DNA from: Lactococcus formosensis
Lineage (GTDB): Bacteria > Bacillota > Bacilli > Lactobacillales > Streptococcaceae
DNA length: 64,000 bases
Assembly (NCBI RefSeq): GCF_018403745.1
Contig: NZ_BOVP01000003.1
Span: 124,001-188,000, forward strand
Direction of reading: 5' to 3'
Shown here: positions 43,851 through 52,462 of the stretch, one piece after another
Numbering within the stretch: the stretch's first letter is position 1
Layout of the letters: each line of letters begins with the position of its first letter
Program-made: the position numbers and the translations under genes
The notes under the pieces: generated by a model
The model's input: the letters and a program-made list of their open reading frames with translations, nothing else
Told to the model about the DNA's origin: nothing
Databases searched by the model: none

Positions 43851-44672
43851 ATGAATAAAATTATATTGAAATCCACTGCCACATTAGCTACTTTGATAGC
43901 AATTTCTCCACTCGCTGCCACATCAGTATTTGCAGCAGATGCCAACTATTCTACTCCAGGAGATGTAGAATTTGTCACAGGTGATACAGGCACAAAACCA
44001 GTGGACCCAGAAAACCCAGGAGCAACAGTCGATCCAGAAAACCCAGATCCCAATATTCCAGTATTGCCACCTGTAGAAGTAACAAAAGGTTTGAGCTTGG
44101 ACTTTGCATCTAGTCTTTCATTTGGGCAACAAAAAATTAGTTCGACAGATGAAATTTACTATGCACACGGACAGAAGGTTCTTGATGGAAGCGGTACGGT
44201 CAGTGGTATTGTTCCGAACTACGCTCAAGTAACCGATGTCCGGGGAACTTTTGCAGGATGGACACTCTCGGTAGCGACAGATGGACAATTCAGAGAAAAA
44301 GGTACAGATATGACTGCAACACCTGAAACGGGCGCTCCTCTTGGAACATACTTGACGGGTGCCCAACTGAAGTTCAGTAAAGGCGTATCAAACGGAACAG
44401 TTACTGGGGCAAAGCCATCAAATGTTAATGCTTCAACATTCTCTTTAAGTACTTCTGATCAAGTAATCATGTCAGCTAAGGCGAATGAAGGTATGGGAAC
44501 TTGGACCTATGCATTAGGAGCTACAGCGGATTATGATGCATCTGCAACAGCAAAAGATGCCGTTGCTACTCAATCTCCAATCACATTAACTGTTCCGGGA
44601 AGTACTGCTAAAAAAGCTTCAGGCTATACAACAAACCTTATCTGGAAACTTTCGGATACCCCAGGAAACTAA
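43851..44672 (+). CDS. WxL domain surface protein
   Basis: A 273-residue secreted protein. The signal peptide ends ATSVFAAD (about residue 28), followed by a mature strand NYSTPGDVEFVTG and a Pro/Asp-rich linker (PVDPENPGATVDPENPDPN). The WxL domain has AGWTLSV and the terminal NLIWKLSDTPGN. It should be held to the cell wall non-covalently. It is part of a tandem of three WxL genes, closest in layout to the one at 45521-46234. The ribosome site is weak (AATAGGCG), so coupling to the gene before it, 26 bases upstream, is possible. Confidence 0.93.
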   Translation: MNKIILKSTATLATLIAISPLAATSVFAADANYSTPGDVEFVTGDTGTKPVDPENPGATVDPENPDPNIPVLPPVEVTKGLSLDFASSLSFGQQKISSTDEIYYAHGQKVLDGSGTVSGIVPNYAQVTDVRGTFAGWTLSVATDGQFREKGTDMTATPETGAPLGTYLTGAQLKFSKGVSNGTVTGAKPSNVNASTFSLSTSDQVIMSAKANEGMGTWTYALGATADYDASATAKDAVATQSPITLTVPGSTAKKASGYTTNLIWKLSDTPGN

Positions 44673-44699
44673 AAAACTGGTTGATGAAAGGCAGGTAGA

Positions 44700-45485
44700 A
44701 TGAAAAAAGAACTCGTATATAGTACAAGCTTGATTCTGGCTGCGACAGTCTGCGCTATTACTTCAGAAAGTATTACAGCTGATTCTGTAAATTACTCATC
44801 GTTTGGTCAAGTTGGTTTTGTTGCTGGAAACGAGATAACGCCTCCTGTCAGTCCAGGCCCAGAAGAACCAGGAAAGCCGGTTTCTCCTGTATGGCCTGGA
44901 GGAGTTACACCACCACCAGGAACGTCGGGACCTCTATCCATAGATTATGCTTCATCGTTTGATTTTGGAATTAATAATATTTCCACTCAAGATAAAATTT
45001 ACTATGCAAAGTCGCAAAAGTATGCAGATTCGACATTGGAAACACCAAATTATATCCAAATTACCGATAATCGCGGAACGACAGCAGGGTGGACTTTAAA
45101 AGTTCGAGAAGTAGCCCAATTTCACCAAGAAAACGCAGCGGCAAAACATCCAGTTTTAGAAGGTGCAATGCTTTCTTTAGTCCATCCCAAAGCAGTTTCC
45201 TTGAACGAGGGTACGCCGCCAACCGCACAAGAAGTACTTGATCTTGTTCCTGAAAAAGAAACCGTAGTGGCAACAGCTGTAAAAGGTGCTGGTGCGGGTA
45301 CATGGATTATACGATGGGGGAATGAACTTGTAGCACAAGATACACTGAACCAAGCGGAACAAAGTGTCAAAGAGAACTTTAGTAAGGATGTTCAGCTTTT
45401 TGTTCCGGGAAAAACGGTTAAAGATGCGGCTTCCTACACCACACAACTGAATTGGATTCTTTCTGAACTTCCTCAGAATGGTTGA
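44700..45485 (+). CDS. WxL domain surface protein
   Basis: A 261-residue secreted protein: signal peptide to about residue 27, mature strand VNYSSFGQVGFVAGNE, and a long proline-rich linker (PPVSPGPEEPGKPV and beyond). The WxL domain has AGWTLKV near residue 131 and LNWILSELPQNG at the end. It shares with the protein at 41258-41929 the pieces YIQITDNRGT, GAGTWIIRWGNE and LSELP, so these two are paralogues distinct from the other WxL proteins in the cluster. Confidence 0.93.
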   Translation: MKKELVYSTSLILAATVCAITSESITADSVNYSSFGQVGFVAGNEITPPVSPGPEEPGKPVSPVWPGGVTPPPGTSGPLSIDYASSFDFGINNISTQDKIYYAKSQKYADSTLETPNYIQITDNRGTTAGWTLKVREVAQFHQENAAAKHPVLEGAMLSLVHPKAVSLNEGTPPTAQEVLDLVPEKETVVATAVKGAGAGTWIIRWGNELVAQDTLNQAEQSVKENFSKDVQLFVPGKTVKDAASYTTQLNWILSELPQNG

Positions 45486-45520
45486 AATCATACAAAAATA
45501 AAGAATAAGGAAAAATAAAA

Positions 45521-46234
45521 ATGAAAACTAAAAAGATTATTTCACTCGCAGCACTTGCTTTAGTTGCTTCATCTACTGGAGTATCAACAGTCTTTGCAGC
45601 TGACGGAGGAGTGTATAACTCTGACAGTACAATTACTTATACTCCAGCAAGTGGCCCAACTGCTCCAGTTGATCCAGGTAACCCAGGAATTACAGTTGAT
45701 CCTGAAGGTCCAAAAAATCCTGGAACTGATGGTCCTCTCTCAATTGATTATGCGTCGAATTTTAATTTTGGTACGCAAGAAATCACTTCTGCTGATAAAA
45801 CATATTTTGCAGCAGCAACAACACTTACGGATAAAACAACACGTCCAAACTGGGTCCAAGTTACAGATAATCGTGGAACACTTGCAGGTTGGTCCCTTTC
45901 TCTTCAAGCCTCAGAATTTACAAACGGAAAAACAGGTACAGGTTCTGTATTGAGTGGTGCTACTTTGAAACTTGAAAATGGTCATATTGTTTCAGCTTCA
46001 GATGCAGCAGCAGACAAATCAGTAGCTTCTGTAACTTTAACACCAGGAACTTCATCAGGAACAATTCTTGGCGCTACTGCCGGTAAAGGTGCAGGTACAA
46101 ACTTACTTGTGTGGGGAGATGATACAACTAAGGCTTCTTCTGTTTCACTAGCGGTCCCAGGTAAAACAACAAAATTAGCTGATACTTATAAATCAACCCT
46201 AACGTGGACATTGACAGATACTCCAGCAAATTAA
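45521..46234 (+). CDS. WxL domain surface protein
   Basis: A 237-residue protein with signal peptide (ends STVFAADG), mature strand VYNSDSTITYTPASG, linker PVDPGNPGITVDPEGP and a WxL domain with AGWSLSL and TLTWTLTDTPAN. It is the last of three tandem WxL genes. A 12-bp hairpin in the 189-base gap behind it separates it from the DUF916 genes and may set relative expression. The ribosome site is AAGGA at good spacing. Confidence 0.94.
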   Translation: MKTKKIISLAALALVASSTGVSTVFAADGGVYNSDSTITYTPASGPTAPVDPGNPGITVDPEGPKNPGTDGPLSIDYASNFNFGTQEITSADKTYFAAATTLTDKTTRPNWVQVTDNRGTLAGWSLSLQASEFTNGKTGTGSVLSGATLKLENGHIVSASDAAADKSVASVTLTPGTSSGTILGATAGKGAGTNLLVWGDDTTKASSVSLAVPGKTTKLADTYKSTLTWTLTDTPAN

Positions 46235-46335
46235 GTTCTTTAACTTTATGAGCAGCTTTTATGTGAAAGCACAAAAGGAAGATACATATCAAGTAAAGGC
46301 GAAACTCACAGCATTGTAAATTTTTCAAAGAATTA

Positions 46336-46363
46336 TATTTCCCTCTCGCAAGAGAGGGAAATA
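46336..46363 (+). other. Perfect 12-bp hairpin with GCAA tetraloop between WxL and DUF916 genes
   Basis: TATTTCCCTCTC pairs fully with GAGAGGGAAATA around a GNRA-type loop (GCAA). No T-run follows, so it is unlikely to be a simple terminator. An RNA stabiliser, a processing site or a protein-binding element is possible. Confidence 0.7.
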
Positions 46364-46423
46364 AGGCATTATTTATAAAATTATTATTTATCTTCAAAAT
46401 ATCATAATCGAGGTTATACAAAA

Positions 46424-47553
46424 ATGAAAAACTTAAAAAAATGGGTCGCTCTTACAGTTGCACTAACAGGAATGGTTGCCTTTGGCAAACCAGCTTTTGC
46501 CAATCAGTTTAACTTTAGCGTGAAAGCAATTCTTCCGGAAAATCAGGCAAGTAAGGCATCATATTTCGATATTCTTATGGCACCAGGGCAAGAACAGACA
46601 CTTTCTGTAGAATTGAGCAATTCAACGGACAAAACAGTTACTGTTGAGCAAGGTTTAGCAAGTGCAACTACCAATCTAAACGGGGTCGTAGAATATTCGC
46701 CAAATAAAATCAAGCCCGATGCTTCATTAAAATATAATATGAAGGACTATGTCAAACTTGATCAAGAAATTGTCCTAGCTCCCAAAACGACAAAAACTGT
46801 AAAAATCAATGCAAAGATGCCCAATTCAGCTTTTAAAGGCTATATGGCTGGCGGATTGACGTATAAGGAAAAGTCAAGTGAGGACAAAACAACAGACACT
46901 AAGGGAATCAGTATTCAAAATGAATATGCTTATGTGGTTGCACTTTTAATGAGTCAATCTCAAGATAAAGTAAAGCCAGATTTGAAACTGACAAAAGTTT
47001 CTCCTGGTCAAGTTAACTATCGCAATGTCATCAATGCCAACTTACAAAACCCAACAACGGGCTATCTCAATCAAATGCAGCTATCCGCAACAGTTAAGGG
47101 ACTGGATAATCCGAAGATTGAGTATAAATCAAGCAAAGAAATGATGCAGATGGCGCCAAATTCTAACTTTGACTATCCTATTTCTCTAAATGGTGAGAAA
47201 TTGCAAGCAGGAAAATATCAAATCAAAATGCTGGTACATGGTCAAAAGATGAGAACGGCAAATATCTTGTTAAAGACGATAAAGGAAATGAAACAAGATA
47301 TAGATATGAATGGACTTTCACAAAAGATTTCGAAATCGCAGCGGACAAAGCGCGTGAGCTTAATAAAAAAGATGTGACCATAAAAGAAGATAATTCTTGG
47401 ATGAAATGGTTAATCCTTGCCTTAATTCTCTTACTTTTGATCTTTATTCTCTTCTTTATCCTTTGGAAACGTCGTAAGAAAGAAGAAGACGAAAAAGCGG
47501 CTCGTATTGCTGAGCTTGAGCAAAAATTAAATGAAAAAGAGAATAATAACTAA
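46424..47553 (+). pseudogene. DUF916/DUF3324 WxL-interacting protein, frameshifted before its membrane anchor
   Basis: The open frame (46424-47377, 317 residues) has a signal peptide (ends PAFA), a DUF916 domain (FNFSVKAILPENQASKASYF ... PNSAFKGYMAGGLTY) and most of DUF3324. After GKYQIKMLVHGQK the frame changes and the protein ends in 30 unrelated residues. In the -1 frame the sequence continues naturally (KDENGKYLVKDDKGNETRYR and WTFTKDF), then a membrane helix (WMKWLILALILLLLIFILFF) and a basic coil to a stop at 47553. One extra A in the AAAA run at 47244-47247 would restore a 376-residue anchored protein. The lesion may be a mutation or a sequencing error. Confidence 0.85.
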
Positions 47554-47616
47554 AAAATATTGGCAGTTTTTGATGCTTGATAGTCTAGCTGGGATGTAAG
47601 AAGAGAGGTGAAATAA

Positions 47617-48646
47617 ATGCAAAAAAAAATCATCACACATTCACTTTTATTTTTTGTAATATTTCTGTGCGTGATAACAAGTGGAAAAAATGTCCTTGCT
47701 CAAGATATTGGTGGTGCAGATTTTTCTGCCCGCCCGATACTTGAAAAACACCAGACAAATGATAAGACAGGCTACTGGTGGCTTGATGTGCAACCTGGCG
47801 AAGAAATTAATTTAGAAATTCAGATAAATAATGGCAAGCAGAAAAATACTTTTGACATTACTTCAAATCAAGCTGTTACCAATCCGAACTTCGTGATAGA
47901 CTATAGTTTAAAAAAAGAGGAAGCTCATAAGTATCTCTCTAGTACGAAACTGTTCGATTTTTATAATAATGTATTCATTGGTGATAGTAAGAAACCTGGC
48001 AGTAAAACCATTGTTTTACAAGCGGGAGAATCTAAGAAAATACCAATCAAAATTAAGATCCCTGATTCTTGGAAGAACAATATTTCGATAGGAGGAATCA
48101 ATGTTACCCGCCGGGCCACAGAGGAAGAGAAAGGGCAAAGTTTAGTGAATATTTATAGCTCAGCTTTTGCGTTGATTCTTCAATCGGGCAGGCAAGACGA
48201 TTCCTTTTCAGTTTCCTTATCTGCAGCTGATTTGAAAACGGATGAACAGTCTATTCGGCTTCAAAATTACAAAAATACTCTGCAAGAAAAAACAAAACTT
48301 CAGGCAACGATAAAAGATCAAAAAGGCATATTATACTCAAGTTTAGATTATAGCTCGGGAACGATTGTTCCCTATGCCAAAATTGACTTACCGCTAAATG
48401 TAAAAAAAAGAACTAAAAAAAGGGAATGAGTATGAACTGAGTATTAGGGCGACCAAAGAGGATAAAACTTTAAAGGAGACCTATCTTCTCAAAGTTGACG
48501 ATAAAGGAAAGGTCCAGGTTACATCAGAGCTTACACCGCAAAAAAATAAAAGCTTTCCATTAATAATGCTTAGTCTAGCTGCTTTAGTAATAGGCGGAGC
48601 AGGAATAATAATTTATGTAACAAAGAAAAGAAAGGTAAAAAAATGA
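47617..48646 (+). pseudogene. Second DUF916/DUF3324 WxL-interacting protein, frameshifted in an A8 run
   Basis: The open frame (47617-48429, 270 residues) has a signal peptide (ends NVLAQ), a DUF916 domain (ADFSARPILEKHQTNDKTGY, IGGINVTRRA) and part of DUF3324. It ends in NVKKRTKKRE. Removing one A from the run of eight at 48402-48409 gives NVKKELKKGNEYELSIRATK and continues through a membrane helix (FPLIMLSLAALVIGGAGIII) and a basic tail to the stop at 48644-48646. That stop overlaps the next gene's ATG. The intact protein would have 342 residues. Slippage at A8 during replication or transcription could switch the anchor on and off. Confidence 0.85.
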
Positions 48647-49212
48647 AAGGGAAAATGAGAATCCTCATCCTAATGTCCTTGATGACTAGTGCTATTTGGC
48701 AACAACACAGTACTCAGGCAGATACAGAGATAGACAAGGATAGTGGCACTGCAAATACCTATATTACTGTTACTGCACCCACAACTGATAATCTCTACCT
48801 TACACAAGCTCCAGACTTTAACTTTGCAAATACGGAAGCTTCTACAAAAGGTTCTATAACGACAGGAGGTACAGTTCCTTATAGTATAGTTAATATCACG
48901 GGGAATGCAAACGGATATAATTTGCAACAGAAAATTAGTGATTTCACAGGAACTATTGATGGTCAAGCAACAACGTTACCACTAAAATTCTTCAAAATTA
49001 CTGTTGCTGACAATGCTTCGGGTACTATAAAAGGGAGTAATGCAGTCAACATTTTGGGGCAAGCAGGGCGTATTTTGACAGGGCAAACAAATGCTCAAGG
49101 AAATCAAAGCAGTGGAGCTGCAACTGCTGAAATTCAGTTGGATATAACTCAAACCATAAAACCCGGCGCTTACCAAGCTACGCTTACTAATACACTCGTA
49201 CAAGGTTTATAA
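48643..49212 (+). CDS. WxL-like secreted protein without the tryptophans
   Basis: A 189-residue secreted protein: signal peptide (about 1-26), then a beta-rich domain of WxL length. Alignment by eye to the neighbouring WxL proteins puts NGYNLQQKISDF at the first motif (Trp to Tyr) and YQATLTNTLVQGL at the C-terminal motif (Trp to Asn). The fold may be conserved while wall-binding aromatic residues are changed. The ATG overlaps the restored stop of the second DUF916 gene (ATGA), evidence that the anchored frame is the ancestral one. Confidence 0.75.
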   Translation: MKGKMRILILMSLMTSAIWQQHSTQADTEIDKDSGTANTYITVTAPTTDNLYLTQAPDFNFANTEASTKGSITTGGTVPYSIVNITGNANGYNLQQKISDFTGTIDGQATTLPLKFFKITVADNASGTIKGSNAVNILGQAGRILTGQTNAQGNQSSGAATAEIQLDITQTIKPGAYQATLTNTLVQGL

Positions 49213-49224
49213 GGAAATAATTTT

Positions 49225-51252
49225 ATGAAAATAAATAAAAAATATATCACTCCACTCTTGATAGCGGGTACGATTTTGACCTTAACAGTAGTAGGAGAAA
49301 AGGCAGATGCGGCAGTATTGACGGGCAATGTGGATACTTCTGGTGCAGTTACAGGGACGGCCGGTGCAACATATTACAGTACGAATAGCTGGAAGGACAT
49401 GCTGGATACCTATCAGTCTGTCACTCCAACAGCTGCTTCCAATAATACGGTCTTCTTTAACATTGTTGGCGATGTTCAAGGTGAATCCTCTATTGGTGGA
49501 TACGGCTATTCAAATACTGGCAATACCAATAACGGAGTTTCCATTGTAAATGGGAAAAGCTTATCCATAAATGGTAATGGTCACACACTTTATTTGGATT
49601 CTGATACCAACTATACAACTCCTGGTTCAGGAAGTGGTGCTGGTGCCGGTTATATCCGCGGCCCATTTCGTGTCCCCAATGCAGGGGTAAGTGAAGCAAC
49701 AGTTCTACAAATCAAAAATGCATCAATTACAAATAATATAACTGGTGGCATCTTTCAATCCGTTGGCACAGGCGGTTCAGCACCAACTTTTATCTATGAG
49801 GATGTAAAAGTAAGTAATGGAACAGCACGTTATGCTGCTCAACCGATTCGCAATGATAATGGAAGAATATTATTTTATGGTACAAATGAGTTTAATATAC
49901 AGCAAGATCATAGTATGAACAGTGTTGGACTTTTAGGTGCTGATAACCAAGGCGAATGGATACAAGGTGGAAAATGGGTTGAAGTTGTTACAGGAACAAC
50001 AACACTTAATCAAACCTGGGGCTATGATCAGCCTTTCTATACATATAATAATAATTCTCATACAATGAAGGTAGCAGATGGGGCGCATATGGTTTGGAAT
50101 CTGAATGACACCTATACCATGTATTATGATGATGGAAATAGTGGGCCAATGGTTTGGGATATTGGCAATGATGCTTCCTTTGATATTCTAGGAACGGCGG
50201 CTACAGCTTCACGATACAGTGGTGGTTGGTTTATGTGGATTGCAAATAATTCGTGGACTGTAAATGTGGGAAATAATGCAAGGCTTGCTGTCTCAACAGG
50301 AGGAGGGAGTATCAATCTTAACGAGTTTCAAGGTACGAAAGTTATTCGGTGGAATATTGGACAAGATGCAACGGTACTTTTGAATAATCTAAGAACATCT
50401 GGCAGCCTTGTTACAGGGGAACCAGGTTCCGGAAGTGGCATCACGCTTAATGATCCTAAAGCTTTTGTTTTGAATACGCAAGGAGGTGTGGTATTTGATT
50501 CGACTGTTAATAGGAATAACAATTTTCCGCTTACAATATCAGGGAATGGATTAAGAACACACGCTTCAACAGTAACGGCACCATTAGACCCAAATCAATT
50601 GGACTTAATAACGCCCAATCAGAATAACCTAGCAAGTAATGATATCTGGTACAGACAAAACACAGGAACAATTACTGGACTGGGAGCGACGGCAAGCTCG
50701 GCTTTAACTCCAAATAACTATACTGCGGCAGATTTGAATGCTTTAAAAAATGCCAAATATATATCATGGTACCAACCCACCGGTTATTGGATGGATGCAG
50801 CTAAATCATCCATGGCAAGAAGTTTTAATATCTCTTTAAATCCAAATGATAGCAATGGTACACCAGCTGATAGCTCTTGGTCAAATTTAATCAATGGAAA
50901 TGAGACACAAACATTGGTAGTAGGGGATGATCGAGGACAAGCGCCAAACTTTAATCTTTCGGTAACAATGATGCAAAATAATTTTGCAGATAATATCGAC
51001 TATTATTGGAGTAATCCTGCCAACCCAGCTGATAGCAAAACTTTAGGTACGGGCTTGGCTGTGTCTATCGCCTCAGTCACCTCAGATACAAGTTTACCTT
51101 CATTTATTTCGATGGCTAATGCAGGACAAAATTATACATTGACTGCTCCTAAAACGGCAGGAATAAAAATTAAAGCTAAAAATACACTACTGAAACAAAC
51201 AGGAACACCATCTGGTATCTTTAAATATACCATCGCAGATGGACCAGCATAG
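49225..51252 (+). CDS. Large surface protein with pectate-lyase-like adhesin domain and WxL-like C-terminus
   Basis: A 675-residue secreted protein. After a signal peptide (ends EKADA) comes a beta-helix domain typical of pectate-lyase-like adhesive proteins (about 40-420), with many Asn/Gly ladder turns such as SLSINGNGHTLYLDSDTN. The last 150 residues resemble a WxL domain but with substituted aromatics: DDRGQAPNFNLSVTM (Phe for Trp) and GIFKYTIADGPA (Tyr for Trp). Large proteins of this kind (CscC/CscB-like) accompany WxL clusters and probably bind glycans or host polymers. It follows the preceding gene by 12 bases. Confidence 0.82.
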   Translation: MKINKKYITPLLIAGTILTLTVVGEKADAAVLTGNVDTSGAVTGTAGATYYSTNSWKDMLDTYQSVTPTAASNNTVFFNIVGDVQGESSIGGYGYSNTGNTNNGVSIVNGKSLSINGNGHTLYLDSDTNYTTPGSGSGAGAGYIRGPFRVPNAGVSEATVLQIKNASITNNITGGIFQSVGTGGSAPTFIYEDVKVSNGTARYAAQPIRNDNGRILFYGTNEFNIQQDHSMNSVGLLGADNQGEWIQGGKWVEVVTGTTTLNQTWGYDQPFYTYNNNSHTMKVADGAHMVWNLNDTYTMYYDDGNSGPMVWDIGNDASFDILGTAATASRYSGGWFMWIANNSWTVNVGNNARLAVSTGGGSINLNEFQGTKVIRWNIGQDATVLLNNLRTSGSLVTGEPGSGSGITLNDPKAFVLNTQGGVVFDSTVNRNNNFPLTISGNGLRTHASTVTAPLDPNQLDLITPNQNNLASNDIWYRQNTGTITGLGATASSALTPNNYTAADLNALKNAKYISWYQPTGYWMDAAKSSMARSFNISLNPNDSNGTPADSSWSNLINGNETQTLVVGDDRGQAPNFNLSVTMMQNNFADNIDYYWSNPANPADSKTLGTGLAVSIASVTSDTSLPSFISMANAGQNYTLTAPKTAGIKIKAKNTLLKQTGTPSGIFKYTIADGPA

Positions 51253-51267
51253 GAGGAGAGGAAAAAA

Positions 51268-52377
51268 ATGAAACGATTTTTTATAATGGGTGTAGTTCTG
51301 TCCGTAGCTCTTCCAAGCATGTTTGCAGTTAATAGGGTATCAGCAGCAGTGCCGGTTATTGCACCTAAGGCAACAATAACGATTACTCAAAAGCTTATAG
51401 CAGGAAATATTATTCTCTCAGAAAGTATGGCAAAAACGCTCACTGAAAGCCAACTTCAATCTTTGATGGAAGTAAAGGGGCAAGACTTAACAGGCCTAAA
51501 GCTTGACGGAAATACTTTAGCGACTGCCAATGCCGGGCTAGATGGTAAAGATTATATTGATATTTCAGTTACGTGGTCAACGACAAATAAAACAGCACAA
51601 GCGCATCTTGTCGTTGTTTCTGATGATGCAACCATCTCCTCTGATCGTCAGAAAGCGATCAATGCATACCCGGTAACTTTAGGGCAGGATATCGCTAATA
51701 CGATTGGAGCAAACAGTGATCAGACAACACTTGATTATTATACGCAAGCAAAAGCTTATCATTCTGATGGAGCAGTTAGTTCAGCAGCTTTAGAGGATTC
51801 TGCTGCATACTTTACTGCCTTGAAGAATGCTCAATCTAATGACAATATTGATGTGACTTATAATTTTTCGAGCACAGATAAAAGCATTTCAAAAACTGTT
51901 GCCATATCTATCTTTACAGGGAGCCTGAATTTTACCAGTGCGCCATCTACAATGGATTTTGGACAGCTAAAAGTTAAAAATAGTAATGTGGTTGATTTTC
52001 CTGCCTATAATCAGGATCTTGTAGTTACTGATACAAGACAAAGCAACAAGAATACAGGATGGACAATGTTTGTAAAAGAAAGTCAGTCCTTAGTCCAAGT
52101 TGATGCTACAGGTACACCAATCAGTGGTGGTCGCTCACTGGCCGGGACTTTATTCTTTAGTGCTGATGGTAGCAACCATACCGTGATTTCATCAAGTAAT
52201 GCTCAAGTACAAAGTCAGCCAAGTGGCACGAATGGTGGAACCTTTAATCTCAGCCAAAATTGGGGGAGTACAACGAAAAAAGGACTTTATCTTGATGTAC
52301 CTGTGACTCAACAATATGCAGCTAAATATAAAGGTAAACTGACATGGACATTGTCTGATGTTCCGGGTAACAAATAG
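51268..52377 (+). CDS. WxL domain surface protein with long N-terminal region
   Basis: A 369-residue secreted protein. The signal peptide ends at about residue 27 (RVSAA). A unique region (about 30-215) contains two similar segments with bacterial-Ig-like strand patterns (DYIDISVTWSTTNKTAQAHL and DNIDVTYNFSSTDKSISKTV). The WxL domain is at 225-369, with NTGWTMFVKE and KLTWTLSDVPGNK. It is the last gene of the cluster, 15 bases after the adhesin, with ribosome site AGGAGAGG and a terminator behind it. Confidence 0.92.
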   Translation: MKRFFIMGVVLSVALPSMFAVNRVSAAVPVIAPKATITITQKLIAGNIILSESMAKTLTESQLQSLMEVKGQDLTGLKLDGNTLATANAGLDGKDYIDISVTWSTTNKTAQAHLVVVSDDATISSDRQKAINAYPVTLGQDIANTIGANSDQTTLDYYTQAKAYHSDGAVSSAALEDSAAYFTALKNAQSNDNIDVTYNFSSTDKSISKTVAISIFTGSLNFTSAPSTMDFGQLKVKNSNVVDFPAYNQDLVVTDTRQSNKNTGWTMFVKESQSLVQVDATGTPISGGRSLAGTLFFSADGSNHTVISSSNAQVQSQPSGTNGGTFNLSQNWGSTTKKGLYLDVPVTQQYAAKYKGKLTWTLSDVPGNK

Positions 52378-52381
52378 AAAG

Positions 52382-52410
52382 AAAAAGGAGATTTTAACTC
52401 TCTTTTTTTT
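52382..52410 (+). terminator. Terminator ending the WxL cluster
   Basis: AAAAGGAGA pairs with TCTCTTTT across TTTTAAC, followed by a T-run. Confidence 0.78.
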
Positions 52411-52447
52411 ATGGATAAGAAAACAATTAAAGTTGTCACGCAAGTCA

Positions 52448-52456
52448 TGTTATAAT
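52448..52456 (+). promoter_or_regulatory. Extended -10 of the alpha/beta hydrolase gene (leaderless)
   Basis: TGTTATAAT, with TATAAT at 52451-52456 and only 6 bases before the ATG at 52463. Transcription is predicted to start on the start codon itself. Confidence 0.6.
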
Positions 52457-52462
52457 AGGCTC

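Noticed and set aside
47238..47255. Programmed -1 ribosomal frameshift in the first DUF916 gene
   Set aside because: The site T CAA AAG is not a proper X XXY YYZ slippery heptamer and no strong stem follows at the right distance. Mutation or sequencing error is simpler.
39676..52377. Genomic island or mobile element carrying the WxL cluster
   Set aside because: No integrase, transposase, tRNA target or flanking direct repeats were seen, and base composition looks like the surroundings. The cluster is accessory but shows no visible transfer machinery.
52358..52462. N-terminally extended hydrolase starting inside the last WxL codons
   Set aside because: The extension would be read through a terminator and has no ribosome site. 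The ATG at 52463 gives a normal membrane anchor and follows a clear -10.
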